A stretch of 55,000 nt of DNA from Plasmodium brasilianum (Eukaryota > Apicomplexa > Aconoidasida > Haemosporida > Plasmodiidae). The translations under genes were made by a program, and so were the position numbers. The stretch is from assembly GCF_023973825.1 (NCBI RefSeq), contig NC_090118.1, forward strand, positions 917,501-972,500, given 5' to 3'. Shown in pieces: positions 35,529 to 46,213 of this stretch. Each line of letters begins with the position of its first letter. Positions within the stretch are counted from its first letter, which is position 1. The notes beneath the pieces are model-generated. The model saw only the letters and a program-made list of their open reading frames with translations. It did not search any database and had not been told where the DNA came from.

Positions 35529-37631
35529 ATGCACAGACTACCCATAAATTTATTGTACATTTCCTTTTTATTTCTGAACATTGACATATTTAACATTTTA
35601 CAATCACTATGCTTAGTTAAAGATAGTGTAGCGTTCAGAGTAGCAAAAAATAATAATTTTTTGAAAAATGAAATACCCCACTTTGTTAATTACAAGGGAT
35701 GCAAAAGTGCATGTACCCTATCTTATATATTTTTGAAGGACAAACATATACATGCAGAAAAAGGGAGAAGAAAAAGAAACTGTACACATATAATTACGTA
35801 TAATAGTACTTATGGTTGTGCACATGATAGTACATATGATAGTACATATGATAGTACATATGATAGTATATATGATAGTACGTACAATGAAAATAAGTAT
35901 AGTGAGTTTAACAGCTCTCACATATATCAAATAAGAAGGAAAATATTATCATCCAAGCTTGACATAAAATATATCTTTGAAAAATATATAATTAAGAAAG
36001 TATTGCATGAAAATATTAACAAATATAACAGCTTTTCGTATATATATTCCACTGATGAAATATATGAACAGATCAGAAAATTGTACAGAATTTATGAGCA
36101 GTGTGGAAATTTATCAAAACTACCAAAATTGTTTGGACTTCCAATCGTTTTAAAAGACAACATAATAACAAAAAATATACCAACAACAGGAGGAAGTAAA
36201 ATTCTATCAAAGTATATACCTTCTTACGATAGTACACTTGTAAAAAAATTGAAGAAAAATGGTGCAATCATAATAGGAAAAACACGTTTAGATGAATTTG
36301 CAATGGGATCCTGTACGGGCAAGGTAAAAAATCCATTTAATGAAAAATATTTATCATGTGGTGGTTCTTCTGGTGGATCAGCTAGCTGTATAGGATCAAA
36401 GATTATGAACTGTTCAGTAAATACAGACACAGGTGGATCCATTCGAACTCCATCATCTTTATGTGGATGTATTGGGTTAAAACCTACCTATGGAAGAATT
36501 AGTAGATATGGTGTTATACCATATAATGAAGAAACTGATGTAGTTGGGTTAATATGTAACAATGTGTATGATTGTAGTGTATTGTTGGATGTTTTAAGTG
36601 GGAGGGACAAAAAGGATTTAACAACGTTAAAAATTAAAAAAATTAAAAAAAAAAAAAAAGAAAAAGAAGAAAAAGAAAAAGAAAAAGAAAAAAGAGAAAT
36701 AAAAGAAATAAAAAATGTGAACAGTTTATTGAAAAAATATGAACTGTCAGAAAGATTTAAAAGTCAAAAACCATTAAAAAATATGAAGTTTGGATACATA
36801 TGTGAAGATATTTTAATGGACTGTTTTGTTGATAAAATTGTTTACATCAATTATAAAGAGGTTATGCGAAATATTGAACATTTGGGAGGAACATTAATAA
36901 ATACTAATATTTACAAATTAATTGATTACTGTTATATATATTATGTATATTCAATGATTATAGCGCATAGCAATATTTCAAGAATGAATGGAATAAATTA
37001 TAATATGCATAATATAAATAATGAAACGAATTATATTAATAAAGTTAGGTCAAATATGATAAATGAAAATGTGTTAACAAGAATAATTGGTGGTTCTATT
37101 TTTTCCTCTCATTTTCAAAAAATAAATTTTCGTAATATATTTTTAATGGTAAAAAAAAATCTTACCAAAAAATTAAAAATACATTTTAAAAAAGTAAATT
37201 ACATTTTGTTACCTTCCATTCCTAGAAGTAATAATATACGAGACGACATAGTAAACACGTGTGTATATGATGATATCATTTTAAAAGGAGGAAATATTGA
37301 ACATAGTATACATAGTGGCAATGGTCATATAAATGATATACATGTAGATATGGAAAATTTATGGAAAAAGAATAAATACAACAAGTACATGAAAGAAGTT
37401 TTCTCTATTGTGTCATCTATTACAGGCTTCCCAAGTATAGTCATACCAACAGGAACATTCACGAAAGATTTTAACGAACCGCAGTCCTTTCAGTTGATAA
37501 CTTCAAACTTAAATGAAATAGGATTACTACGAGTTGCCTTAGCATACAAGGAAAAGCTCAACGTTAATAAAAAATTAATAGAGAATTTGAATAATTTGAA
37601 TAATTTGAAAAACGTGCAAAACGGCGAGTAA
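35529..37631 (+). CDS. gatA: Glutamyl-tRNA(Gln) amidotransferase subunit A, apicoplast-type
   Basis: 700 aa, single exon. It is the amidase subunit that releases ammonia from glutamine to convert Glu-tRNA(Gln) into Gln-tRNA(Gln) with GatB. In Plasmodium this serves the apicoplast, which lacks its own GlnRS route (known). Amidase signature: VLKDNI with Lys209, CGGSSGGSA with cis-Ser280, TDTGGSIRTPSS with nucleophile Ser304. All three catalytic residues are present, and KPTYGRISRYGVIP follows. The N-terminus (LPINLLYISFLFLNIDIF) is a hydrophobic signal sequence followed by a Lys/Asn-rich stretch, fitting a bipartite apicoplast leader. Insertions: DSTYDSTY repeats at residues about 100-118 and a Lys/Glu run at about 360-395. 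Bacterial GatA is ~485 aa, so the excess is leader plus insertions. The ATG is the first in frame. Confidence 0.93.
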   Translation: MHRLPINLLYISFLFLNIDIFNILQSLCLVKDSVAFRVAKNNNFLKNEIPHFVNYKGCKSACTLSYIFLKDKHIHAEKGRRKRNCTHIITYNSTYGCAHDSTYDSTYDSTYDSIYDSTYNENKYSEFNSSHIYQIRRKILSSKLDIKYIFEKYIIKKVLHENINKYNSFSYIYSTDEIYEQIRKLYRIYEQCGNLSKLPKLFGLPIVLKDNIITKNIPTTGGSKILSKYIPSYDSTLVKKLKKNGAIIIGKTRLDEFAMGSCTGKVKNPFNEKYLSCGGSSGGSASCIGSKIMNCSVNTDTGGSIRTPSSLCGCIGLKPTYGRISRYGVIPYNEETDVVGLICNNVYDCSVLLDVLSGRDKKDLTTLKIKKIKKKKKEKEEKEKEKEKREIKEIKNVNSLLKKYELSERFKSQKPLKNMKFGYICEDILMDCFVDKIVYINYKEVMRNIEHLGGTLINTNIYKLIDYCYIYYVYSMIIAHSNISRMNGINYNMHNINNETNYINKVRSNMINENVLTRIIGGSIFSSHFQKINFRNIFLMVKKNLTKKLKIHFKKVNYILLPSIPRSNNIRDDIVNTCVYDDIILKGGNIEHSIHSGNGHINDIHVDMENLWKKNKYNKYMKEVFSIVSSITGFPSIVIPTGTFTKDFNEPQSFQLITSNLNEIGLLRVALAYKEKLNVNKKLIENLNNLNNLKNVQNGE

Positions 37632-38093
37632 TGAAGAGGATCACTCGAAGTAGGGTCACTGTCTACTCAAAGTAACATGCACACAAAAAAAACAAAAAGT
37701 AAAATATAAACGTGTGTATGTATATATATATATGTATATATATATGTTTGTGTGTGTACATTAGTGTGCACACGGCTGATGCTGCTTGAGTGGGGAAATT
37801 ACGCAAAACTAAAACCTTTTATTTTGGAGGAAAAGTTATGGGAAAAAAAAAGAAATTTCAAAAAAATATACATACATGAATATGCTGCTCTCGTTTAGTA
37901 TCCACGTCATTTTGTGCTTTTATTTTTCCTACTCCTATATTCATATTTTTTTTTTTTTTTTTCTGTTCTGTTTTGGCCATGTATATGTGTTTCTATATAA
38001 CCCAACAATGTATGTATAACGTCCAGCAGGCATTTGCACCTTTCTCGTTTCTTTTTTTTATTTTAAATAGAAATACATAACAAAAAGAAAATA
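37632..38093. other. Convergent intergenic gap GatA / PRKRIP1-like
   Basis: 3' flanks of two convergent genes: TATATG repeats, poly-A and poly-T. Nothing else seen. Confidence 0.6.
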
Positions 38094-38816
38094 CTAAAAC
38101 AGCTCATCCTCTTTAACAACAAGGAAATTGTTCAAATCAACAGGCGGGACACACAATTCGTTCTTATCATCTGTTTCCGTTTCTTTCTTTTTCCCTTTTA
38201 GCGTACTAGGATCTTCATTTGCAGTTGCGCCATCCTTATTAGGACTCCTATTATTGTTATTATCATATCTTTTTGAGAATTGTATTTCTTCCTCATCCAC
38301 TCCGCCATCCGCTGCACCATCCATCTCCTCATATACGTGCTGTTTATCCTTCCTTCTGCCACTACCTCTGTCTGTATCTGTGCATTTCTCTTCATTCTCA
38401 TCACTGGAAGACATTTTTGCCTTTTTTTCATTTTTATTAATCTTTTTGTTAATTCTTAGTTGTTTTATCTTATTCTTTTTCATTAACCTTTTATTTTTTT
38501 TCTTTTGCCTTTTTTTTTCTATATATTCTATTTTCTCCCTTCTTTTACTCTGAAATATCTGATTGTCCGTATATTCTTTCCATTGTTTTTCAATTATTTC
38601 TAGTCTTTCATTTTCTTCATTCCTTTGTTTTCGGTAAAGATCAAAATAGTCACTACCTGCCCCTGCACTACTACCCCACACGTTTGGAATTTTTTCCACT
38701 TTTAATTTTGCCTTTGCCTTGTCTTTCTCATTTTCGTCCTCCTTTCTTTTGACAGGCATTTTTATTATTCGTCCATCTGATAGCATAACTTCATCTTCTA
38801 CTATTTTTATGTCCAT
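38094..38816 (-). CDS. PRKRIP1-family (DUF1168) nuclear protein
   Basis: 240 aa from the ATG at 38816 (MDIKIVEDEVMLSDGR). The longer frame upstream begins with a Phe/Ile-rich stretch over repeats and is unlikely to be coding. The diagnostic block is VWGSSAGAGSDYFDLYRKQR at residues about 50-70, followed by a charged helix (EENERLEIIEKQWKEY) and a Lys/Arg-rich coiled stretch (KKRQKKKNKRLMKKNK). This matches the PRKRIP1 family signature (GSSAGAGSGEFHVYR in animals). In other eukaryotes it is a component of the catalytic (C) spliceosome that bridges U2 snRNP and other factors. The C-terminal ~100 residues are acidic and low complexity. The function here is inferred from the family. Confidence 0.85.
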   Translation of the reverse strand: MDIKIVEDEVMLSDGRIIKMPVKRKEDENEKDKAKAKLKVEKIPNVWGSSAGAGSDYFDLYRKQRNEENERLEIIEKQWKEYTDNQIFQSKRREKIEYIEKKRQKKKNKRLMKKNKIKQLRINKKINKNEKKAKMSSSDENEEKCTDTDRGSGRRKDKQHVYEEMDGAADGGVDEEEIQFSKRYDNNNNRSPNKDGATANEDPSTLKGKKKETETDDKNELCVPPVDLNNFLVVKEDELF

Positions 38817-38935
38817 CTTTTTGTAAAAATTAATACAACAAAAGGGGGGGCACAAGGACGGAAAAAAAAAAGAAAAAAATAAGTTAGCGAATAATATAAA
38901 ATAAAAAATAAGTACACGAATTATAAAAATCAATA

Positions 38936-39280
38936 AATAAGTAAACAAATTATATAAAACAAAATTAAAGTAAACGAATTATATACAACAAAATTAAAGT
39001 AAACGAATTATATAAAACAAAATTAAAGTAAACGAATTATATACAACAAAATTAAAGTAAACGAATTATATACAACAAAATTAAAGTAAACGAATTATAT
39101 ACAACAAAATTAAAGTAAACGAATTATATACAACAAAATTAAAGTAAACGAATTATATACAACAAAATTAAAGTAAACGAATTATATACAACAAAATTAA
39201 AGTAAACGAATTATATACAACAAAATTAAAGTAAACGAATTATATACAACAAAATTAAAGTAAACGAATTATATAAAATA
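38936..39280. repeat. 29-bp minisatellite upstream of the PRKRIP1-like gene
   Basis: About twelve near-identical copies of a 29-bp unit built from GTAAACGAATTATATAC and AACAAAATTAAA. Copies differ mainly by TATACAAC versus TATAAAAC. It begins only ~120 bp upstream of the ATG, so it lies in the promoter or 5' UTR. Confidence 0.95.
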
Positions 39281-40061
39281 AAAAAAGGTAAACAAATTAT
39301 ATGATATAAAGGATCATCAAAACAGAGCATTAAGAAGTAAGCTACGTATGAGAAGGTACTTCTGAACCATTTACATACATGTTCGTTCATATTTATATGT
39401 GTTACATTCCCTCAGGTTATATGACATATTCATTTCCTTATTCTCTTAGGCATATATTGTGTCAAGGGTAGGTAGTAAGTTAATTACTTACTCCATCAAG
39501 CTGTTACCAATATGAGGTTATTCTTCTTATTATAGGAAGAAAAGTAATTGTTTCGCCATCTGTTCTTTGTTTTTTTTTTTAGAAAAAATTATGTTCAATT
39601 TTTTAAAAAAGGAATTCAATTAAATTAAGTATGGGGGTAGCGGTATACTAAAATGTTATTTACGTGCCCTTTTTCCCTCATTTTGTTTATTCGTTTATTC
39701 GTTTATGCTTTTATTTATACAAGCATTTATATATATGTATATTTATATTTATATTTATATTTATATCTATTCATTTATTGTTTTTTCTTTTTTACCTTTG
39801 CCCATTTTTATTATCCGAACAAGGGCATCAATTGGCAATAAAATGAGCTATCGGAAAAAATGAGAGCAAAAACGTTTATGGTGTTAAATAGGAATATCTA
39901 TACGCGAATATGCACGTTTTTGAAAAATAGTGAAGTCAAATAATTGAACAGTGAATCCGCTAAGCAGTTCAAGATAATTAAAAAAAAAATTTCTCCATTT
40001 TGACATTTTTTACATGAACAAACTAGCCATACAACAATACATTAAAAAAAAAAAAAAAAAG

Positions 40062-40210
40062 GAAAAATGGGAAAAATGGGAAAAATGGGAAAAATGGGAA
40101 AAATGGGAAAAATGGGAAAAATGGAAAAAATGGAAAAAATGGAAAAATTGGAAAAAATGGAAAAAATGGAAAAATTGGAAAAAATGGAAAAATTGGAAAA
40201 AATGGAAAAA
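40062..40210. repeat. AAAAATGGG array
   Basis: 8-9 bp units (GGGAAAAAT, then GGAAAAAAT, then GGAAAAATT) in tandem for ~150 bp, 340 bp past the MCM9 stop codon. Confidence 0.92.
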
Positions 40211-40550
40211 GTCCATGACACCTGCACAAATGTTAGGTGCCAAATAAGCAATTACATTGGTGTGCAAAAAAATAAAATGAAATAAAATAAAATGAATAAT
40301 AAATTAAATAATTAATTAATTAAATTTGTATAAAGTAATACAAAAAGAACCATTGAATTCTCCTAGGACGCAATCAAAACAAAACCAATGTACTCTTCTA
40401 AAAAAAGACGTAGTTCTCTTTTTTCATCCACATTGCCTTAAAAAGAAGAAAAAAAAAATATATGAAAAATAGTTACCTCGACACATAAACACGGACTAAA
40501 ATTTCCTCATCTTTTAAGCGAAGTTAACATTGTGTTGAATTCTCACTATA

Positions 40551-43500
40551 CTAAACGACTGTGTATATAATTCCATTTTGTTCAACCAAATTTAATTTAT
40601 TCATAATGATGTTTTTAAAATAAAGATATAAGGATTTATAAAAAAGAACGTCATCTAAGGAATAGAAAGTTTTATGCATGTTATTATATAATAATAATAA
40701 ATCAGCTAGATTTTCAAGTATCCCTGTTCTAGCTATAAGTATATTATTTGAAATGGTTTTAATAGCTATTTTATACCCCCGTAAACTTAGCTCAACTAAT
40801 AAAATAATATTCATTACATCATCCAAAGTAACAATATTATTATGCATCAATTTAGAGTGTGCTTCACTTAGCCGTATTAAACTTTCTAGAGTTCGAACTG
40901 TTGTTCCATTATCTCCATCGTTATACTCTCTCAATTTAGTATAGTACTTAATTAATATTAGCTTAGAGTTTTTATTAAAATTTGGAAAACAATTAGTTTT
41001 AACATAATATATGTATTCCTTCAATTTTTCACTGGACCACGAAATTTTGTCATCCTCACATTGTGGCGAGAAACGATTACTACTGTTAATGGCATTGGCA
41101 GTATTAGGGGCATTGATAGTATTAGGGGCGTTGATAGTATTAGGGACATACGGGTGCCATCTTGGGCCATTATTTGTGGGATGTAGTACTCTCGAGGAGC
41201 TACCCCTTTTACTCATTTTGCAAGCATATTGCTTCTCTCGCCTGTTCTGAATGTGTACATTAACATGTGTTTCATCCTGCCCTTCACCCAGCATCTCATC
41301 CTGCCCCTCTTCCAGCATATCCTCGTGCACCTCTTCCAGAACTCCTTCCAGCTCTTTTTCTTGTGCCGATGCACCAAGATATTGTTCTTTCATTTCTTGC
41401 TCCATTGCGCGTTCTATTCGTCTGTGCCTTTGTCCTTTGCCATCATTTATAAGGCCCTTTTCTTTTACGAGACCATTATAAGACACATTCTCTTCAGAAT
41501 CTCTATCCAAGATATGATCGGCAATTTTGGAATCCATTTCATTATTATCCTCTGTTATAACAACTAAGTCAAATCTACTTAGTAAAGCATAAGAAAGATT
41601 AATAATAAGCACTTTACTATTAGAAGTAGCTAAATTTCCTTTAATGTTTTTATGTAACTCAAAATTAGATGCACCGATAATAGTACATTTACAGTTCAAT
41701 TTATCCACTATACCACCTTTTGCTACGGATATGGTTAATTGTTCCATAGCTTCGTGTATAGCATTTTTATTTTCATTTTTCATTAAACAAAATTCGTCAA
41801 TACAACAAACTCCATTGTCTGCTAATACTAACGCTCCACTTTCTAACATAAAATTATTTCCCTCCTTTATAGCTGCACATGTTAATCCAGCAGTAGTACA
41901 AAACATACCTGACACGTTCATGCAAATGTTGCTTATTTTATGCACTTCTTTTAATAACTGTGATTTTCCTGTCCCTGGATCTCCAACCAACAGTAAGTGA
42001 CACAATGCCCTTCTGCCGCAGTTTTCTGACGAAAAATGTGTGTCCCTCTTTCTTTTATGTTTCTCCCTACTTCTTCTTTTTCTTATCTTACCTTTACCCC
42101 CACTTCTTCGCCCATTACTGCGTTCGCTACTTTTCCCATTATTTTTTTTGCTTCTTCCTTCATTAATGTATTCATTTCTACCATCGATACTTGCATCTAT
42201 GCTATCACTAACACTGTCATCCAGGCTATCACCGACGCTACTGCCCCCACCTCCACAGTTTAGACCTTTCCTTGTAACGATATTTCCAGACTTATCCATG
42301 TTCACACGTTTGTGAGAAGATGAGACTTCATGCTCTCTTTGAGAAACTTTTTTTCCCTCTCTTTCTTTATCTCTATTGAAATACTTTTTCCACTTATTAC
42401 TTTCATTGTAAACAGAATCATTCTCATTTATTTCATTGCCACCTATTAGAACAAGTAACACTGACATTTTGGATAATTTGCAATTATACAGATTAGGGCA
42501 TAAACTTTCACATATAAACCTTTTTCCTTCCATTTTCTTATGTTTAAAAATAAACCAGTACTGTTCAAAGAAATTCATTTGGAGAGTGTTTATCGAAGAG
42601 TCATAACATGTGGTCCTGTTTGACTCATACTTTTCTGCGCTTATATTAGATGGAAGTGGACGTAAAAAATCGTCTACATCCTTATCCTGGTTTGTGCTGT
42701 TACATCTTTGTAAATTTTTTTTATGATACATAGGTGGAGTAAGAGGAGTATGTTTTTTGTCTTTCTCTTCTATACCATCGCTTGGGAAAAAGTCCTTACC
42801 TTGTAACCCACTTTTTATGTTGTTATTCTCTCCTTTGTTTTTATGTTCGTTAATATAGTTTTTATTTTCATTAATGCAGTTTTTGTCATCATCCATGAGA
42901 GACTCAACACGTGCACAGGTCTTATTCATTATGTTGTTTATATATTTAGCAAAATCATCATCTAATGAAATTTCTTTACATTTTGTATTTCCCATCTCTT
43001 TACATTCAACATTATTAGCTTCAATAAAAAGCTCAGCATCACACCGCACATCTTTATATAACCTTTTCCATCTCCTTAAGATTATACCATTTATAACTAC
43101 CTTTTTCCCTGGATGATATTTCCCCGCTAAATTTTCTAAAAGTACTACAGTAATTGAATAAGGGATATTTGTTTTTCTTGTGTCTTTTATTTTTATTTCT
43201 TGATAGTCAACTCTTTTAACTTCGCTTTCCAGAAATTCGAAATTTGTCCCATTGCACCTTTTCTCGGAGTATAGCTTCTTACCACTGCTCTGGTTAGGCA
43301 TGCCGTTACGAGGGTCATTGAGCTTCGTCAGGCTTTTTTTGAAGCTCCTCGCGTAAACATCTGCATTGTCATACGTGTGATAACCTGCATTGCCAATCGC
43401 GCTACCGCTTGTGTTAGCCCATTCCTTTTTCCTACTCCTTCCCTTTGTGCATATCTTCCTACTACCCTTAACAGAGTCCTTCATGGTGTAACTACCTTGG

Positions 43501-45176
43501 GAGTTAGTCTCCTCTTTTGTAATTTGGTTTAACAAATAGCCCCCTTCGTAATATGGGGGGATATTTGTATCTATTTGAATATTATGACATTTCAATATCG
43601 TATGAGTATTATAGTACAACTCAGGAATGGCTTTTTTTTTAATTATATGATCACATTTCATACATCTAAATTTTTTATACTCTTCTAATATTTTCTTTTC
43701 CCCTACTCTTGTAATTATTCCTTCTGTGCTTATAAATTTTCCTATATGCTTACTTTCTATCTCTTGTATGTCACTAATATGTATGTCATGTAGATAAGGA
43801 ACATTAATTATTCTACACTTAATTTTTATATTATGTTTATCAAAAATCATTTTCAAACAATTATTTATTTTCATTTTTATATTGACATCTTTAAAAAAAG
43901 AATAATTCTTATATGAATATAAAATACCCTTAATAAGACACGCACTGTAAAAATCTATCTCCTCCATGAACTTTTTGTCCTTTCCAAAATTGTACTCTAT
44001 GAAATCACAAAACAGCCATTTTTCCTTTTCCCCCTTTGTCGCTCCGTTAGAGTGGTACTCTTGATCGTTGCTGTTATCGTTGCTGTTGTTGTTGCTGGTA
44101 TCGTTGTTGTTGTTGTTGCTGGTATCGTTGCTGTTGTTGTTGCTGGTATCGTTGCTGGTATCGTTGCTGGTATCGTTGCTGGTATCGTTGCTGGTATCGT
44201 TGCTGTTATCACTGCTGTTGTCGTTGCTTCGTTCGTTGCTACGTTCGTTGTTGTGGTCATCCTTAGGATCGTCACTCTGTCCGCTTCTCTCTTCTATGCC
44301 ACTGTCATCTTGAGCGTTTTCCTTTTTATAGCAATTTTCCTCTTCTATATCTTTCTCCTCTTCTCCGCTTTTCCGTTCCTTCCTTGCTAACAGATTACCC
44401 GTTCCAATGTAACAGCTGATGCTAGTCACAGAGTCGTTGCCAATTACGGAGTCATCTCCCCTTACATAATAGTTACCCTTCATGCACTCGCTATCCACTA
44501 CAGAGTTGTTACCCTTCATGTACTCGCTATCCGCTACAGAGTTGTTACCCTTCATGTACTCGCTATCCGCTACAGAGTTGTTACCCTTCATGTACTCGCT
44601 ATCCACTACAGATTCGTCTCCCTCTATGTACTCGTTACCTGCAATTGTAAACGCTGCCCCTTTCTTCCTTGCATCAGAGTCAACGTTAAGATGGTACTTT
44701 CGAGTCTTAGAAGATACACCCTTAAGTTGATTACTTTTTGCCTCTTTATTGTGCAGAAATTCAAAGTAGCAACTGAGAAAAATAAGTCTAAAGAAAAACG
44801 GAATGGAGTAATTATCTATTACGTCAATGAATTTATGAAAATTATTTTGCATATAATATATCAATTTATTTTCCCCATATTCAATTATATCATATGTGTC
44901 AAAATAAAAATTATATATATGCTCAATTATCTCTTGGTCACTATTTTGAACATTGGAAAAATGAACATCTTCTATTTTACCGATATAATTCAGTGCTATA
45001 TTTCTGACTTGTTCATAATATTTTCTATTCTTTAAAAATAATTTAATTATTATTTTATTGTAAATCTTCACATTTTTTAGACTTTCTTCTGCGTTCGAGC
45101 TTTTATATTCTTCTTCACTACTTCCATCATAATCAGTCTCACTAAAGATACTCGATTCAGAGCTGGAGAACAGCAT
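40551..45176 (-). CDS. MCM9: MCM9-like replicative/repair helicase
   Basis: 1541 aa, single exon. MCM AAA+ core: Walker A GDPGTGKS at 1065-1072, LESGALVLADNGVCCIDEF with Walker B Asp1127/Glu1128, HEAMEQLTISVAKGGIV, sensor-1 Asn1171 (ASN instead of the usual ANP), Arg finger LLSRFD with Arg1201. HLLLVGDPGTGKSQ, VLADNGVCCIDEF and DYQEIKI match MCM9 better than MCM8 or MCM2-7. MCM9 works with MCM8 in recombination repair and fork protection (known in animals and plants). Zinc-finger Cys are at 505, 508, 530 and 641, with a ~110-residue insertion between the third and fourth. The N-terminal third has YMKGNNSVADSE and NDTSNDTS repeats, and the region before Walker A is Asn/Lys/Ser-rich. Human MCM9 is ~1140 aa. 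Upstream is a 4-kb divergent gap shared with HAT1. Confidence 0.88.
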   Translation of the reverse strand: MLFSSSESSIFSETDYDGSSEEEYKSSNAEESLKNVKIYNKIIIKLFLKNRKYYEQVRNIALNYIGKIEDVHFSNVQNSDQEIIEHIYNFYFDTYDIIEYGENKLIYYMQNNFHKFIDVIDNYSIPFFFRLIFLSCYFEFLHNKEAKSNQLKGVSSKTRKYHLNVDSDARKKGAAFTIAGNEYIEGDESVVDSEYMKGNNSVADSEYMKGNNSVADSEYMKGNNSVVDSECMKGNYYVRGDDSVIGNDSVTSISCYIGTGNLLARKERKSGEEEKDIEEENCYKKENAQDDSGIEERSGQSDDPKDDHNNERSNERSNDNSSDNSNDTSNDTSNDTSNDTSNDTSNNNSNDTSNNNNNDTSNNNSNDNSNDQEYHSNGATKGEKEKWLFCDFIEYNFGKDKKFMEEIDFYSACLIKGILYSYKNYSFFKDVNIKMKINNCLKMIFDKHNIKIKCRIINVPYLHDIHISDIQEIESKHIGKFISTEGIITRVGEKKILEEYKKFRCMKCDHIIKKKAIPELYYNTHTILKCHNIQIDTNIPPYYEGGYLLNQITKEETNSQGSYTMKDSVKGSRKICTKGRSRKKEWANTSGSAIGNAGYHTYDNADVYARSFKKSLTKLNDPRNGMPNQSSGKKLYSEKRCNGTNFEFLESEVKRVDYQEIKIKDTRKTNIPYSITVVLLENLAGKYHPGKKVVINGIILRRWKRLYKDVRCDAELFIEANNVECKEMGNTKCKEISLDDDFAKYINNIMNKTCARVESLMDDDKNCINENKNYINEHKNKGENNNIKSGLQGKDFFPSDGIEEKDKKHTPLTPPMYHKKNLQRCNSTNQDKDVDDFLRPLPSNISAEKYESNRTTCYDSSINTLQMNFFEQYWFIFKHKKMEGKRFICESLCPNLYNCKLSKMSVLLVLIGGNEINENDSVYNESNKWKKYFNRDKEREGKKVSQREHEVSSSHKRVNMDKSGNIVTRKGLNCGGGGSSVGDSLDDSVSDSIDASIDGRNEYINEGRSKKNNGKSSERSNGRRSGGKGKIRKRRSREKHKRKRDTHFSSENCGRRALCHLLLVGDPGTGKSQLLKEVHKISNICMNVSGMFCTTAGLTCAAIKEGNNFMLESGALVLADNGVCCIDEFCLMKNENKNAIHEAMEQLTISVAKGGIVDKLNCKCTIIGASNFELHKNIKGNLATSNSKVLIINLSYALLSRFDLVVITEDNNEMDSKIADHILDRDSEENVSYNGLVKEKGLINDGKGQRHRRIERAMEQEMKEQYLGASAQEKELEGVLEEVHEDMLEEGQDEMLGEGQDETHVNVHIQNRREKQYACKMSKRGSSSRVLHPTNNGPRWHPYVPNTINAPNTINAPNTANAINSSNRFSPQCEDDKISWSSEKLKEYIYYVKTNCFPNFNKNSKLILIKYYTKLREYNDGDNGTTVRTLESLIRLSEAHSKLMHNNIVTLDDVMNIILLVELSLRGYKIAIKTISNNILIARTGILENLADLLLLYNNMHKTFYSLDDVLFYKSLYLYFKNIIMNKLNLVEQNGIIYTVV

Positions 45177-45718
45177 ATTCCACTGAGTAACCGAATGAAA
45201 GGATAAAAGGGTTTTCTTTCAAATTAGGTACATATCGCAAGTGTACTACCAAATGGGGGACTCCTGCTCGAAGCACATAAAACAATAAAAAGGGAAAAAA
45301 AAAAAAAATAAATAAATAAAAACGGAAGGAACAAAACAGAAGCGACAAAACGGAAGCGACAAAGAGGGAGCAACAAAGAGGGAGCAACAAAAAAAAAAGG
45401 GGAAAATGTGCAATGCCAAAAAAATAAGAGGTGGGGAGAAACATACAACGGAAAAGAGTTAAAGGAGAATGGCAAAAATTGAATATAGGGAGAATACAAA
45501 TGATTTCACTCAGGTATGCTTCAACGTTCAGCAAAAATCGTAAACGCACAATTTTGTATGGTGCAAAATAAATAATTTAAAACAGTTATTTGAAAAACTT
45601 ACATTTCTTTTTTTAAAGAAAAAAAAAAAAGTGCAAAACCTTAAAAAGTAAAAATTTGTGTGCATAAACTCTCTTTTCCCTTTGTTTTTTTTTTTTTTTT
45701 TTTTTTTTGCCTTATTTT

Positions 45719-46213
45719 TCCCTTTTCGGTGCCTCCTATTTTTAATTTTCTCTTATTTTCTTCCCACTCAATCATTTGGTCGTAACCGAGTTTAATGAAC
45801 ACTACACGCTCGTTGAATTCTTGTAAAATGTTAAGATACTTTTAAGGTGCAAATAGCGAAAATATTATTTAAGAATACGTCAAAATATGAACAGGCAAGG
45901 AAAAAAAAAAAAGGTAATATGATTTATAGCTATTTTTGTTTTTGTTTTTGTTTTTATTTTTTTCTCTATTTAAATAAGTGTGCATATTTTCCCAAACATA
46001 TTTTTTCCTAATGCTCTCCTTATACTTGCGTAAAAATATATTACTAGTATATGTATATTTGCATATGCTTATATATAAATATATATAAAGGTGTGTGCAC
46101 ACCCGTACCTTCCTTGTTTTTTCTTGCCTTAACAAAGAACAGTAAGAATTAGCATGTAGTACGTTTCCGAAAAATACAGTACATGCTTACTTCTTTTTTA
46201 TGAACTGTGCAGG
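45719..46213 (-). other. Possible unrecognised small spliced gene (fragments)
   Basis: Several minus-strand blocks look coding: FNERVVFIKLGYDQMIEWEE (codons about 45812-45753) in GC-richer sequence; KESIRKKYVWENMHTYLN (about 46015-45965); and two mini-exons, 46213-46190 side (CAG|TTCATAAAAAAGAA|GTAAGC) and 46133-46108 side (AAG|GCAAGAAAAAACAAGGAAG|GTACGG), that join in frame as FIKKKQEKTRK. I cannot resolve all splice sites or the start codon. An upstream hydrophobic block (KKIFTVSVLVCLPLIYKKSW at about 47210-47150) might be its first exon. No family recognised. Confidence 0.3.

Larger units (their letters stand above)
38817..40550. other. Intergenic region between PRKRIP1-like and MCM9 genes
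   Basis: 5' flank of the PRKRIP1-like gene, dominated by a 29-bp minisatellite (38936-39280), then ordinary AT-rich DNA, then an AAAAATGGG array (40062-40210) and the 3' flank of MCM9. ORFs over the arrays (MGKMGK, WEKWEK, FFPFFP) are artefacts. Confidence 0.6.

Noticed and set aside
44052..44390. Plus-strand ORFs rich in Val, Leu and Ile opposite MCM9
   Set aside because: Antisense of the NDTSN repeat in MCM9.
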